The notes under the pieces: model-generated
What the model saw: the letters and a program-made list of their open reading frames with translations, nothing else
Databases searched by the model: none
Told to the model about the DNA's origin: nothing
Translations under genes and position numbers: made by a program
Shown: one piece after another, positions 32,409 through 45,698 of the stretch
Position numbering within the stretch: position 1 is the stretch's first letter
How the letters are laid out: each line of letters starts with the position of its first letter
Origin: Ephydatia muelleri
Taxonomy: Eukaryota; Porifera; Demospongiae; Spongillida; Spongillidae
Length of the DNA: 64,000 bases
Assembly (NCBI GenBank): GCA_013339895.1
Contig: JABACO010000128.1
Coordinates: forward strand, 1 to 64,000
Direction: 5' to 3'

Positions 32409-34140
32409 CTACATGTACATGTACCCCCACATACTTGTAGGTTGTGATGTAGAACCATAACAGGTCACACTGGCATCTTGAGAATGGGAGCAGTACAAGT
32501 TGGGTGCAACAACACTGCCGTAATAGTAACAGTAGAGCAAAGTGGACTCAGTGCCATAACAGCTCAGACGATAGAGAAGGATACTTCCTGTACCCTGACC
32601 ATACTGTGCACTGGAGTTGTATGATGAATACCCTGAAGTAGGGGGAGGAGGAACAAGGGTGTGGTCATATTGCATCACTGTACTGATGGGTGGTGTCACG
32701 TGATGTGGGCGTGGCCACCTGCTAACCTGAGAAGCCAAGCTGACTGCACACCACTGTGGCAGCACCAGATCCCCAGCTACTTCCACATATGGTGCCCCAT
32801 ACATTGTTGTAGCACATCTCCACGCGGCCATAACCAGCGGTCTGGTTTGATCCAGTCCCAACAAGACGAACTGCTCCATTTGGGCAGGTATCTGGAAATG
32901 CATTCATCAGTAAAATCGTATGGCTATCAGTGTGATGTTATCATTGTACCCATAGAATAGGTAGGGAATGCAGAATGGAGTGGACTTGTGTTTATATGTT
33001 TCAACTCTATTAAAATAACCATGCCATAAGAATGTTCATATAGGTGTAACTATAGTTAGTGATACAATGATTGTAATTGAAATAGCCATACTTGTATACC
33101 GGTCGGAATACCTGTAACTGTCAAAACTTTAATGTGGTAAAGATAACCTGTCATTGGAATATATGCACACACCCTGCCCCACCCCCTCCCCCTTGTTGGC
33201 ATCATGCCACACACCCTGGTCCTAACTCACATGTGCAGCCAGTCTCATCACTTCCATCAATGCAATCAGATACTCTATTGCATGCCAGTGTGGCATCAAT
33301 ACATTGCAGTCCATTGTAACATTGGAACTGGTAAGGGTAGCAAGAACCTGCACAAAGAGGTGGGTGTGGCTAATATGAGAAAAAATTAAATCCATCACCC
33401 ATCCAATGATGTAATGATGACCTCCCATCACCCTATCCATCACCACACCCAACCTTACCACATCCAAATTCATCACTGTTGTCTCCACAATCATCATACT
33501 TGTCACACTTGTCATATGAAGAAACACAGTTTCCATTGTTGCATTTGAACTGAGATGATAAGCAGGACGCTGGAGTGGTCATTGAAAGAGAAAATGAAAT
33601 ATAATGAGCTATGTAGTTAATAGTTGAAAGTAAAGGTACATGTATTATGCATACTTCTCTGCCAGAGGTACCTCCACTCCTCACCCCTACACCCTCTAGT
33701 CTGCCCACTCTCAAATCCATCCCTACCTCATCCACCTCCCTCCACCTCCTCCACTCCCTCCACCTCCTCACCTCCCTCCACTCCCTCACCTCCTCCACTC
33801 CCTCCACCTCCTCCACTCCCTCACCTCCTCCACTCCCTCACCTCCTCCACTCCCTCCACCTCCTCCACTCCCTCCACCTCCTCCACTCCCTCCACCTCTC
33901 CACTCCCTCCACCTCCTCCCCTCCCTCCACCTCCTCCACTCCCTCCACTCCTCCACCTCCTCCACCTCCTCCACTCCCTCCACCTCCTCCACTCCCTCCA
34001 CCTCCTCCACTCCCTCACCTCCTCCACTCCCTCCCCTCCTCCACTCCCTCCACCCCCACCTCTTCCTTTATCTAGATGAAGTGGGAGGGGCACAATAAAT
34101 GGCTTACCATTGGTTGCATAGAACATAGCACCTGTGTGGG
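32409..34140 (-). CDS. Secreted or membrane protein with two LDLa and one SRCR domain
   Basis: The order on minus is: a short exon near 34135-34108; LDLa 1 at ~33575-33460 ([20 protein letters not shown], then [15 protein letters not shown]); LDLa 2 at ~33350-33230 ([20 protein letters not shown], then [16 protein letters not shown]); and SRCR in two exons, 32893-32722 (VRLVGTG...[16 protein letters not shown]...[10 protein letters not shown]) and ~32640-32409 ([13 protein letters not shown]...VTCYG). Both LDLa units keep six cysteines and the calcium-binding D-x-SDE end. The second SRCR exon holds the expected C-terminal cysteines and stops at 32406-32408. LDLa/SRCR mosaics are extracellular ligand-binding receptors, often in innate recognition and greatly expanded in invertebrates. 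The upstream part (signal peptide, other domains) is not identified. The intron at 33680-34075 is a CT-rich repeat. Confidence 0.85.
33680..34075. repeat. CTCCACTCCCTCCACCTC-type low-complexity repeat in an intron
   Basis: A polypyrimidine 15-18-base imperfect repeat. Long Pro/Ser and Glu/Gly ORFs across it are artefacts. Confidence 0.95.
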
Positions 34141-34199
34141 AGGAAGGAAGGCATGAGTAATTGCACTGATTGTTAGTATTCAATTAAATAAGCTCAAAT

Positions 34200-35130
34200 T
34201 AGGTAAGAAATCACATGGGGAATGGAGAGACAGAGTGGGGGGGGGAGGAGCTGGAGGGAAGAGGGAACAGGAGAGGGAGTGGGGAGGGAAGGGGATTATT
34301 TGGCTAATTCTCATACTTTAAGATTCACTAAATATGTCGCATTTCTGAAGAAAATTAACCATACCATTTATAAGCTGTACGGGTGTAGTGTACATTGTTA
34401 TAACAACTATTAAAATTCTTGCAACACTACATAAACTATCACCGGTGAATCCCTCAGGTCATATGCTAGGTGTGCACATTTTTGGTGTGGGAGAAACTAA
34501 CGACATGCAAACATACTCTATATATGTACATGTACATGCATATATTGGCATCTGATTTTGCACACCAAGAGGCACTTAGCTAGATAGGAGCCGCATACAA
34601 AGCAATGGCTGTGAAGATTTGCAAATGAATAAACGTAATCTCAAATTCCTTAGGTTTACATATTGTATTAGAACTTTAAATTATTATCACTTTAATATTT
34701 TGTAGTATCAACATAACACAACACCACTGAACTACAGATGTGTCACTAATATCACTTTAAAATAAATAAATATATTTTTTAACTTGAAATAAATCATTGT
34801 ATTTTGAATTTTATTATCAAGCCTGGTAGGTCGATCTTTCAGGTTTCAGGCCGGAATCTGGTCTTAATTTTGGCAACCCTGGCTGCATAGCTACAGGTGA
34901 TTTCAGACCTCTATGGATGTTTAAACCTGACCTTGATGCGGGGGCAGGCAATAAAGCTGTTTACTTAAATATTAGTATGTGTATAATCTGATCCAAAAGT
35001 TATGCATTGAAACCACACGCATTAAAATTATCCATAGCACCCTTCCTCTAAATAGAAAGCAGTGAGATGTTTTACTAATTGTATTCATGACACATCAAAT
35101 CCTACATATATGTAAAGATTACATTCAAAT
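34200..35130. other. Intergenic, no gene recognised
   Basis: A purine-rich stretch at 34225-34295, then AT-rich DNA with no convincing ORF. Confidence 0.5.
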
Positions 35131-35131
35131 A

Positions 35132-35175
35132 CAAGGCCGTAGTAAGGGGGGGGGGGGGGGGGGGGGGGCTTAAGC
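35132..35175 (+). repeat. Solo hAT-like terminus with poly-G
   Basis: CAAGGCCGTAGTAAGGGG followed by more than 20 G and GCTTAAGCC matches the G-run termini at 4151 and 40323. No partner end was found nearby. Confidence 0.5.
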
Positions 35176-35498
35176 CTCGCCCAACATTTTGGGCCAGCAT
35201 ATTATTTATAAAAGTATACATGTACATGTACCGGTAATAAATTACGTGGTAGCGATACCACAAACGGACATTAAAAAAAAAAAAACACACATTTCGGTAT
35301 GGCAAGCTGCCCATGTGGTTGACACTGAACCATCAATCGATGTCCATTTTTTCTAAGCAGCCTTCCAGGAAGTTGAAATATCATATTTGGAATTTCCAAA
35401 TGTTGATCTTCCAACTTCATGTGTTTCTTCAGCCTGCACTACTATGTCCCACGTAGACACCACCAGCACTAGTAGTATACCTTACTAGTAACTTCGGC

Positions 35499-35844
35499 CT
35501 AAGAAACATTTCTTCGAAGTTTTGCCAAGATTAATTTGTTCCAAATTCTTGTGTACTATGTTTTCGCAAGCTACTGAACATCCATATGTCATTAAATATC
35601 AGACAAATCACTCCTCTAACCTGTACAAGTTGCAAAACGTTCCCCCAAGAAATTATAAAGCGGCACACCTCATAGCATGCCTCATCGGGGATTCGCTTTT
35701 AAGAAACTCTTGAACTTGTACAAGTTAGAAGAGTGATATGTCTGCAATTTATATAGTTATCTAGAAAAACTGGAATTTGCAAAAACATATAATGCAAGAA
35801 TTTGGAACAAATCTTGGCAAGACTTCGAAGAAATTTTTCTTAGG
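35499..35844. mobile_element. Foldback element with ~50-bp and longer inverted arms
   Basis: The left arm starts CTAAGAAACATTTCTTCGAA and continues TTTGCCAAGATT. The right arm is its reverse complement, ending TTCGAAGAAATTTTTCTTAG. Inner segments also pair (CTAACCTGTACAAGTT near 35617 with AACTTGTACAAGTTAGAAG near 35703). The loop is about 35640-35700. Confidence 0.75.
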
Positions 35845-35849
35845 GCATG

Positions 35850-37150
35850 CATACCAGTCATTTATCATCAAGCAACAGTCTCATGATTTCACATGTGCAT
35901 AAAGATGATACAAATATGTTAGACTTTCAAGCAGTGACAAATGACTTCGTAAGCCATAATTCAAACTGCCACACTGTATTTGGAACGTTTGTGTAATGCA
36001 TACTGCATAGAATGTACATTTTTACCTATAGGCAATCGAATTTATCATGACTCAGGAATAATAATTAGCCCACCCAAATCTTTGTGATTGACTACGGCCA
36101 TTAAATAGCGGCATAGATATTAGAAGAGAGGGATTGGAAACGAGGTTACGTGAGCGCATAGTTGTACATAGGCACTCCTTGAAACAGTTAATTAACACCT
36201 ATTAACGAAAGAGCTTTTCTAGAGTCCAAGAGGTTTGTCTCTGCTGCGTGCTCACAGTTCTTTTCTGAACATCGGAGTACTTCCGCCAACATCGTGTATG
36301 TTTTGTTTCAATGTTGGGCCCTTATTGAGTCATTTTATGCACGTTGACACGCGTTATCTTGACTAGTTTTGAGCAAACAGAATCGAGCTTCTCGATCAGT
36401 GTTAACGTTGGAATACAGCGAAGCGATATTTAAAACGGTTTGGCTCTGTACCTTTTTAAAGCGTGTTTTGAGTGTTAGCCGAATACAAACTTTTAATTCA
36501 GAAAGAGCATTGGTTTTTTGCGTATCTATTGCCTATTACTTTCTCATTGAGGTTTAGTACTCAAGCGAGGTAAGTAGTCAAAGTGGACTATCATTTGTGG
36601 ACCTGGTGAGATACCTGTTTACTTTGGAAGGTGTCTTTGTTTTCTAGTCAAAGGATTTGTCAGGATCCAGTGGAAAAGTTCTTTGATTGCCAGCGACAAT
36701 GAGGGGCTACTCATGAGAACCCAAATGTATCGCAAAAATAGTGATATCATAAGGGTTGCTGGCAGTGTATGCAGATCATCAGTTTGTGGCAATTGTCGTG
36801 GGAAACTTCTACGTGAAAGTGTTGACGCTATGTATGCCATTTCGTAGACGATCACAATGGCTCTCCAAACTGGACATTACACAGTGGTTTAAGACCAGGA
36901 CATTTGCATGATTATGGTAGGAAAGGAATTTTCATTTAAGTGGAAAAACTGTTGCGTAATACCCTACAGTATCACAATATTAGATAAATCTGTAAGGATT
37001 ACAAAGTGTAAAGAGCCGTGAGAAGGGAAAGCATTAATCATGCCATTTCCACCCTAACATAAAAACATGAGCTAGTTATGTATCCAACAGTACAATGTCA
37101 AGTAAAAAGGAATGGTTAGATAGAGCTTTTTATGAGAATTTCAATGATAC
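35850..37150. other. Unannotated AT-rich DNA
   Basis: No gene recognised. At 36122-36143 GAAGAGAGGGATTGGAAACG resembles 63112-63133 in the inverted duplication, so it is probably repeat-derived. Confidence 0.4.
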
Positions 37151-37742
37151 TTGATTTATGACATTCTCATGAATTGTGCTAAAGATGTTTGTTTATTTGT
37201 GGTCCAAAATGACGCCATTCTTTTACCCTAACCTACTTTAGATTCATTGCTCAAGGAAGCTAGAGCGCTATGTACTGTGAATTGAGTTTAAAATACTTTC
37301 ACCTATCGTTGGCCCTAAGTATAATACTCGATCGCCGAATCTTGCCGATTCTTAAAAAACGTTTCAATTCATTACAGTTGGATATATAGTTCAACTTGAT
37401 TGTTTTGATTTGATTTAAATAATTTTTAATTATAATTATTTTCATCATTTACTTAGCACCATCACATCATAAGCAAGGATACAAACAATTAGGGTATATT
37501 GGTTTACAACAATTTGAAAATGTCCTGGTCACCTATGGTTTTAAATCACTGTGCATTAGTGCTGCCAACTGCTCTACTACTATAGTGCGTCTACTTCCGG
37601 CGTAACGAGGACCGTAACGTAAGAAATTAGATTCATTGACTCGTTTTCTCTCTTCTGTTATCTATGATAGCGGTAACCACCAACTTGTTGCTAGCAATAG
37701 CGGAAAACCATCGTCAAAGGTAGGAACTTGGCTGAGCAGAGG
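37150..37742 (+). repeat. Inverted duplication, copy A
   Basis: It is the reverse complement of 63022-64000 with mostly single-base differences. Shared landmarks are GAATTGTGCTAAAGATGTTT, GATCGCCGAATCTTG, TACAGTTGGATATATAGTTC and GGTAGGAACTT. Copy A lacks about 420 bases found in copy B and has about 45 extra bases at 37573-37618. Confidence 0.9.
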
Positions 37743-37882
37743 AGGGCACTTCTGCTACCTGTAACCATCAGTAACGATAAAATTTAAACGCTCGCCATGC
37801 ATATTTATAATAAACACCACCCCATCCCCCCTCCCACACACACGCACACACACTTCGTATTATAGGCCTGAAGCGGACAGTC

Positions 37883-37925
37883 CACTTTTTCATAAATCCC
37901 CCCTCAAATCCTGGATACGCCGCTG
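37883..37925 (-). repeat. Solo hAT-like terminus
   Basis: On minus it starts CAGCGGCGTATCCAGGATTT and runs into a G-run. It belongs to the CAGNGGCGTA-type termini listed in the findings. Confidence 0.55.
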
Positions 37926-39771
37926 GGAAGTAGGTCTGGAGAGTCAAGTTTTGTCGTATTTACTATTCTATCTGTTTGTATGCTTCTGTGTCATTTATAT
38001 GTTTTGTGACTTGACAAGTGCGAGACCGATGGGGGAAGTAGGCGTGCCCCACCACGAGGCTTAAACACGCACAGATTAATAAACTTACAAGTGATCAACA
38101 AGATGTAGTACATCATCCTGCAGCCACGGCTGTTTCGAGATGGACAGTCGGTTACAACAGCCAGAAGTTTTTTCTTGACTCAAAACCTGTACCCAGTGTT
38201 GAATCAGATTGTTTACCAGACCTTCGTAGACTTGTGGAAACCTTTGGCTCAGATATGTGGGAGTAAAATTGATCCAGATTGTATTACCATAGTATTTCCA
38301 AATGTCGATATCAATCTGAAATATGGCAACGCGGTATCCGATGAAGACCGGGACGCATTTACGTATGTTTACCGCGTTCCCAGCCCTTAATGTTTTTATT
38401 TTATTTATCGCAAAAGATTACAACAAAAACAATACAATACACTTTACAAACAATATACAAATACAAATACAAATCTAAGCAGTACAGCATATTACTCCAA
38501 TCCCGTTAGAGTCTTCTCATTGGCGAGTTTCTGTTCAATCTCTCTTCTAATTTGCGAACATAACAGTTGGGAACAATGGGAACGGCAGGCCTGTTTAACC
38601 TAGTTACAATCCATGGTAAAATATTATTGGTAAAAAAATGCCAATTTACACATACCTAGTGTTTATTCCTGAATGACATACTCTGTAGCCATTACAAACG
38701 TTGTGCATGGATGATGTAATCGAACAAGTAACCGACAGAAGGTTTTCCAGAATAGCTGAGTGGAGGCAGGCTGAGCTGAGACATAGTTGAGTGTGTGAAG
38801 CAGCTCAAGCAGGCTGTTGAGGTAAGCTGGAATTTGAGGGCAACAGAGCTGAGTTGAGGCTTACTGTGTTGGCTGAGTTGAGTCTGGCTGAGTTAGAACT
38901 CTGGCATGGTGCAAGACATTAAGCATTCTCCTGGGAATATAAAACACATCATATTATATTAAGGTGCACAGGCGTTATGCTCTTACCTGACAAAAGAGGA
39001 ATGGAACGATACCCACAACAAAATCCTCTGGTAGGCTGTGCAAGATTTGAATAGTAGCACTATTTATAGTTCTGAAACCCCTTGATAGTTGTGTAGTTAA
39101 GACCAGCAGTCGCCAGAGTGATATGCTAAGCCTACATGTATATGTAACACATATGCCCATGTATATGAAGGTGAACGAGTTAAAATACCTAGGTTAATGT
39201 GGGAGGTACCTTACACATGTGCAGTCAGATAGAAGAAATGTCTCGTGGCATGTGAAGACAACACTTGGTTAGTGATTCCTTTTTTCTTTCTTTCTCCAGA
39301 CCATCATGGTCTGTTATTTCTAGGGGAGAAAGGGAAAAGGGGGGACACCCCCCCCCCCCCCCCCAAGCTGGCATAAGGGGTGGGGCTGTCCCCTTCCCAC
39401 CCCCATCCCTCTCCCTCCATATCAGAAATGTATATAAAGATGTGCTTACATTTTGAAGTGCTCCTGGACAATATAAACCTCTGCAGGCCTACACTGAGTT
39501 TCTCAATGGAAACTTTGTTGAAGATCTTCAAACCATCACCACACCTAAACAAAAGAAACATTTATGTGTTTTCTGTACTATAATACAGCCTCTTAAGCTC
39601 ACCTGGAATCTGTGGTAAAGGCATCAGACAGGTAACTCTTATGCTGCTGTACAGATAATGATGAAAGTCAATTGCTGTAAATATTCTGTGCTCTGAAAAT
39701 TGCATTGAATGACTCAACCTAAAACATAAAAGATTGTATAAACACATTTGTAACATCATGCACAAACAAAT

Positions 39772-39774
<3 letters not shown>
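37926..39774. other. Unannotated DNA with weak ORFs
   Basis: An open plus-strand stretch at 38140-38270 (KPVPSVESDCLPDLRRLVET) recalls transposon-derived proteins but is too short to assign. GCTGAGTTGAG-type simple repeats occur at 38755-38895 and a C-run at 39350-39364. Confidence 0.35.

Positions 39775-39828
<54 letters not shown>
39775..39828. repeat. (CA)n microsatellite
   Basis: Pure CA dinucleotides. Confidence 0.95.
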
Positions 39829-39834
<6 letters not shown>

Positions 39835-40322
39835 TTCATGGCTCCCCCTCTCAATCTTAGATAAAGCAGGGCCGCTAATACGTTCCTACACGAAAATATA
39901 CACATATACACAAAAATAACCTTTTGGTTATCAGCAGCGTGTACAGCTTCTCTAATGGATGGTACACGTGGCGAACGTTCTCAGCTCCACAAAAGTGTTT
40001 TTCTTATATCGTCAGTACTTCTAGCACGTGTCGCTTCTATAAATTTGCATAACAATGCTACGATGTGACCCAGAAACAAAGAGGAGTATATAAGCTCGCC
40101 CTAATTCGTACCAAACAGCATACCTTTGCCCTGTTATGCACACACCGCGGCTGCGAACCAGTAACACCTAGTACTATACTAGTACCTAACCAGGTAGTGT
40201 GCATTATTTAGATAATTATCAGACATTCCCAAATCCTTACCATTGACATATTACATTCACGGGGAAAACAATCACGGAAAGAGAGCCAGGCGCGCGAGGA
40301 GGTTGAGATGAGATCTTTAGGC

Positions 40323-40592
40323 CAGTAGCGGATCCAGGGGGGGGGGGCTAGGGGGGCTATAGCCCCCCCCCCCCTCAAATTAAAAATTCATAGCATACTT
40401 GCATGGGTGTTTTAGGTGATAATACTAGTAATTCAGTGTAGAAATAACACAGCGCTCCCCCATACCCCCTAGCTGGGCGGGAGGGGTGCCCCCCTCCGCA
40501 CCCTCCCCGGGACGGCTTCCGCCTACAGTCAGCCCCTCCCCTTTTCAGCCCCCCCCCCCCCCCCCCAACCGTCCATGCTGGATCCGCTACTG
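40323..40592. mobile_element. Short hAT-like MITE, 270 bp, perfect 15-bp termini
   Basis: CAGTAGCGGATCCAG at 40323-40337 and its exact reverse complement at 40578-40592. Each end runs into a long G or C run and the 5' side has a GGGGCTATAGCCCC hairpin. There is no ORF. The flanks (CTTTAGGC and AAGGCACT) share only AGGC, so no clean 8-bp duplication is seen. Confidence 0.85.
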
Positions 40593-40599
40593 AAGGCAC

Positions 40600-41789
40600 T
40601 ACAATACCACAGAGCTCGAGTGTGTCGCACCATAGATCAGAGAAAGAGTGTTCAGATATTTCGATTTACGGTTCAGTGCTTGTATTGATTTACTAGCAAC
40701 AGTGGTCTGGAACGAGGGAGCACAATCTTGGGTCAAACTGTTTACCAATCATGGGTCAAGCTGTTATTAAATCGTGGGTCAAGTTGTTATACAATCTGGA
40801 TCAGATTGAGGCTGCAGACCACAATCAGATTGTTGTTATCAGTTACTCTGATTCAGATTGTGACCCACCCTTGGTACAATTAACAAACTGAAAAGTCCCA
40901 CCAGGTTTGAATCAGATTGGTAACTTCTGGCTGTGTATTAATTAGAATACGTATTTATATTACGGTACAGTTCTTATCCGGGTCCCGTAGGAGCTCATTA
41001 TAAAATGTGGTTAATGTTCTAAAACTTCTAATCCCTATTTTGTGAAGATGCGTTTACCAAAAATACCAATATATTCTTCAGCTGTTCTATATTCAGTTGG
41101 CACTAAAAAAAACGTCAAAAGCGCACTATTGAGGTTAGTCCATGGTTTCTTGTACTAGCCAATAATGAATAAAGCGGCATCACGTGCGCTCATGCTGCCA
41201 ATGGAAATTTCTTCATGTCAAGTGCAGTAGGGTGTACCGGGCCTTTTATGCCGACACAATTAGTTGAAAAATATGTTTCGAGGCAATTTAGAGACAACCT
41301 ATAGCTGTGTTAGCCTACTTTCTCTGTGGAACTGCTGCTTCCCGCTAATTTCTACATAACGAAGGCTTGCTATGTAGGTTGGGAGGATAGAAAGTGCTAA
41401 TGGGAGGAGGTAGGTGCTAATCCTTTCATCCCTAGGTTTTCTTGTTCAGCATAGTAAGCCCCGCCCCTCTGGCGATAATGTCTACCCCCTGCTGCCACGC
41501 CCACCTCAATTTTCACCTTCTCGTAGTCAGCCATGCCTGCTAATTCAAGATGTGCTTGGCAAGCTCTACAGATTTATTTCGCCCTTTCCTGCAATGAGAC
41601 ATGGCTATACAATACAAGTGGTTATGTGACTAGAGCTTGTGATGATGTATTGTTGAATGTGTGTATCCCACAAGCCACATGTCCTTCTTGTGTTTTGGCC
41701 TACATTCACATCCTCTTGCTCCCTTGCTCCCTCACTCTCCCTCTCCCTTCCTCACTCTCCCTTCCCTTCCTTTCACTCCCTTCCCTTCT
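40600..41789. other. Intergenic; one possible Cys-rich exon
   Basis: At 41533-41695 a plus-strand stretch reads CAWQALQIYFALSCNETWLY and has further cysteines ([16 protein letters not shown]), like a small extracellular domain, but the splice sites are unclear. At 40730-40890 AATCTGATTC-like words recur. Confidence 0.3.
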
Positions 41790-42300
41790 TTCCTCCCTCC
41801 CTCCCTCCCCCCTCCCTCCCTCCCTCCCTCCCTCCCTCCCTCCCTCCCTCCCTCCCTCCCTCCCTCCCTCCCTCCCTCCCTCCCTCCTCCCTCCCTCCCT
41901 CCCTCCCTCCCTCTCCCTCCCTCCCTCCCTCCCTCCCTCCCTCCCTCCCTCCCTCCCTCCCTCCCTCCCTCCCTCCCTCCCTCCCTCCCTCCCTCTGTCC
42001 CCCCCCTCCCTCCCTCTTCCCCCTCCCTCCCCCTCTTCCCCCCCCCCCTCCCCTCTTCCCCCCTCCCCCCCTCCCCTCCCCTCCCCTCCCCTCCCCTCCC
42101 CTCCCCTCCCCTCCCCCTCCCCTCCCCCTCCCCTCCCCTCCCCTCCCCTCCCCTCCCCTCCCCTCCCCTCCCCTCCCCTCCCCTCCCCTCCCTCCCCTCC
42201 CCTCCCCTCCCCTCCCCTCCCCTCCCTCTCCCCTCCCCTCCCCTCACCCCTCCCCTCCCCTCCCCTCCCCTCCCTCCCCTCCCCTCCCCTCCCTCTACCT
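41790..42300. repeat. (CCCT)n then (CCCCT)n polypyrimidine microsatellite, ~500 bp
   Basis: CCCT units fill 41790-41995 and CCCCT units fill 42060-42295 after a short mixed zone. Mirror-symmetric polypyrimidine DNA of this length can form triplex (H-DNA). All ORFs over it (Pro/Ser on plus, Gly/Arg/Glu on minus) are artefacts. Confidence 0.97.
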
Positions 42301-43377
42301 TCCCTCCTTTCACAATAGAAATGATTATCTCTACAGCTTAAAGACCAGGTACAAGTAATATAACACAACAAATAGACTTATGCAAACGAAATAAAGGGAA
42401 CAAAGGAGGGAGGGATATGATGCTGTCATCTAATTAATGTAATAATCTCAAAGGGTCAAACTATGTGGCTGCAGCACACCGCTGACACAACTCAGCACAA
42501 CCTCATCTCATTTTCATCCAGCCCAGTGGTGAACCAACCTATGAACATGGTCCCCCTCTAAATACTAACAGCCGGACTATCATGTTATCATGAGCAGCTT
42601 CGTTGTCATGGCTACAACTGACTGTTCTCTTGTACAGATTGGCTTTCCACCCTCTTGCACACCTCTACCCCTACCACTTAGCTGCACTCAGTACCATTTA
42701 TTCTTGCCTCAGGAACAATTCATCCATGCAGGCACTGCCCAGCAACGAATTCTTGGGCAAGATTCTTGGCAAGTTGGCCAGGATCCTGCCAGGATGCAGG
42801 ATCCTGCCAGGATGCCAAGATCCTGCCAGGATGCATGCCAAGATCCTGCAGGATGCCAAGATCTACACAGGAGGCTAAAATGTCACCAATTGCAACTTTT
42901 AACTAATTAGGTTCATTGTAGAAAAAGAATATATAGCTAGTATGCAAGGCTGATACACTATATATAGTTTTACAAATTCTGAGGTGACATTAATTTGCAT
43001 TAGTATAAAATATACTGATCAACTGTTTCTTCCATATAGAAAAAAAAATAATATGAAAGTACAACTCAATGCATTATTATCTAGTGCTTTTCATAGACAT
43101 TTGGCTGATAAACTATTACATCAGTACGAGAATGTTTGTTAGGGATATGTACACATTTTCGGATTAAAGACTTGGAGGCTACTGCCGAAATGATGTTTGT
43201 AACTGATCCTTTTTTCACTTTTAAACGAAAACCTGTCTACTGAGGGCATTCACTAAATCAGGCTTGCTAGCCTGAATATCTTTCAAAAATGCCATCTGGC
43301 AGTCTCTCAAATATATCACTGATAGCAACAGGCCCTTCCATTAACATACAAAATTTCAATAATTGACCCAATTCTTC
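42301..43377. other. Flank of the CACTA element; AGGATCCTGCC repeats
   Basis: At 42755-42870 a short repeat of CCAGGATCCTGCCAGGATGC and GCAAGATCTTGG-like words occurs, similar in style to 50165-50355. No gene. Confidence 0.45.
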
Positions 43378-44893
43378 TCATTCCTCTGTCTTCAATTCAC
43401 ATACTGAACTGTCTTGTAGAGTCTTCTTATCTTTTGCATGGTATATATTGTTCTTCAAATAGTAAGATTTAAAGGTTGGAACAACATTATCTGTGCCAGT
43501 AATATGAAATCCAGAATTATGAATGGCATCAAGTTCTTCGTTCAATAAAACAGTATTCAGTTGTTTTCCTCGAATTCCTTCCTCAGTATTAGTAATCTCC
43601 TTACTCAAAACTGCAATGTTCTCTCATTTTCTTAACTTGCTAACTCATTGGCATATGAACAAACAGAAAATTTCATACATATTGATCTTGACAAGCTTGG
43701 TAGAAAGTTTTTAAACCCATGCCGCTGTTTTTTAATGTAACCATTCATGTGTTCAAAACTAAAACAAGAGTAAGCCCAAAGGAGACCAAGCCTACGCACA
43801 AAAGCAGCCAAATGTATAAGACCATGAACATTAGATGAACACATTTTTTCTGGATAGTATTCAGGGACATATTTGAAGAATGTATTAAGCATGTTTTCAG
43901 CTTCATCAATGTCATCTGATGAAATGGCAGTATTAAGCAAAATGTGCATTGATGTGACCAAAATGCAAAGTGATGCACATAATCAGGAGGTAAATAGTTT
44001 AGAAGGATAGGCAGTGAGTAGAAGAGCAGCAGCCATGTTTTATACTCAGATGCTTTCCAGTAACCCAAACATTGAGAATTGCATGGTCTAGGTGGCCTGC
44101 TAAATTCATGAGGTGGTTTTATTCTCATAAGTTGCTTGTCATATCGACTAAAACATCACCTAAAAAAAATCCTAGATCACGGTTATTCAGATCAATGAAG
44201 CATTCCAAAAAAGACTTCACTACCCCCCTAATGCAACTCCATGCATGTAGTCCAGGCAACACATTTTGTTGGAATGTGCCTGCTTAACTGAGATGTACCC
44301 TTAACACCATAGACTGGTTTTAATATTTCTTCTGCCTCCAAAGCCCATTGATCAATGTCATGTTGAAATCTAAGTACGTGTGGTTCTGTGGCAAGTAAAG
44401 ATGGCGATGTGACTTGTGCACACCTTTGTCTAAACAATAAGGGCAACCATAATAGCCATTGAATTGAACAACATTCAAGACCATTGCTTTTGCCGGTTGG
44501 TCAAAAACTCCCACTAAAAGCTTTGCTTTTAGGATCTTAATTTCCTTCAGATGTTTGGAATTGTATACCAGATGTTTGAAGTGTTTCAATTTTAGACAAA
44601 ACAGGAGGCAGTAATGTTTGCAGGGGGTGGGCTTACAAGGACCAAGCCACAATGCTCCAACCATCATATTTTCGGCATTCATACGGATTGTGGGTGGAAG
44701 GGAAGTGGTGAACATCAGATCTGGCCAGAGGGTTTGACCTAACAGTAAATTATATGTATACTAATTTTAAAAACATGTACATTGCTTTAAACATACCTGA
44801 AGATTTAAATACTGGAACACCATTGCAACAAAGAATAAGTCCTGCATGTTCAGGAACAGATAGGAAATCCTTTTTCAATGTTTCATCAAAGTG
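43378..44893 (-). pseudogene. CACTA/EnSpm-type transposase (Transposase_21 plus DUF4218-like)
   Basis: The order on minus is: 44893-44793 (DETLKKDFLSVPEHAGLILC, then CNGVPVFKSS, before GTATGT), 44715-~44320 (MMVGALWLGPCKPTP, FDQPAKAMVLNVVQFNGYYG, CPYCLDKG), 44446-44150 (frame-shifted continuation) and 43961-43632 (VRRLGLLWAYSCFSFEHMNG, then YIKKQRHG). The first two blocks match the Transposase_21 (tnp2) domain of CACTA elements, with its LC-DGVPVF-SS, CDLPAKA-VLN and QFNGFYGC-xC motifs. The last matches the LG-LW-YSCF-FE-MNG signature of the DUF4218 region. Several frame changes and stops separate the blocks, so this copy is inactive. A tail at 43608-43378 is open but unassigned. Flanking CACTA ends were not located. 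Confidence 0.75.
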
Positions 44894-45009
44894 CCATCAT
44901 CTATATTTCAATGGTTCTTCAGAATGCTCTCAGAAGAATTGACATATTTGGGTCCATTTATCTAGAATAAAATACTTGTGGATTATTTCATTGTCAGAAT
45001 TTTATAGTC

Positions 45010-45420
45010 TTACCTGTGAAAATTGTGCACAGATGCTGCTCAAAAGGAAGAATAGCTAGATACAGGGGAGCCTTTGTTGATAACAAACTTTCGCTTTTTC
45101 TTTATTACACACCAATTATCACATTTCTTTGACTTCACAATTTTAATTCATACATCGTGAACAATAGCATAAATATATCTGATTCATCACAATTCAACTT
45201 ATTCCTGATGTTGATCTTGCAAACAAATGGTTTTTGGACAGTGAATGGCAATTAAAATCCAACAGTTGCTCTGTAGTGGGAATCACTTAAATAATTTGGT
45301 AACTGTGAAGTAGTTTGTTGCTAGCCAACTTGCTTTCACACTTATTGGTGCACCTTGAGAGAGTGGTACTGTGGTAGCTTATCACCTTGAGAGTGTAGCT
45401 GATGGCGTGGTACATTTTTC
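45010..45420. other. Intergenic, no gene recognised
   Basis: AT-rich 5' flank of the CACTA copy; nothing supportable. Confidence 0.5.
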
Positions 45421-45479
45421 TTGATCATCATAGTTAGCATCACTATCACTTCTTCATCATCATCATTATCACACACCAT

Positions 45480-45496
45480 CACCATTATCGCCACCC

Positions 45497-45529
<33 letters not shown>

Positions 45530-45530
45530 G

Positions 45531-45618
<88 letters not shown>

Positions 45619-45654
45619 ATCATCATCATCATCACCACCACCACATCATCATCA

Positions 45655-45698
<44 letters not shown>

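Noticed and set aside
33624-34183. Proline/serine- and glutamate-rich ORFs up to 151 residues
   Set aside because: A low-complexity CT repeat in an intron of the LDLa/SRCR gene.
41533-42371. ORFs up to 261 residues, Pro/Ser on plus and Gly/Arg on minus
   Set aside because: They are translations of (CCCT)n and (CCCCT)n; only the first 55 residues of the plus frame might be an exon.
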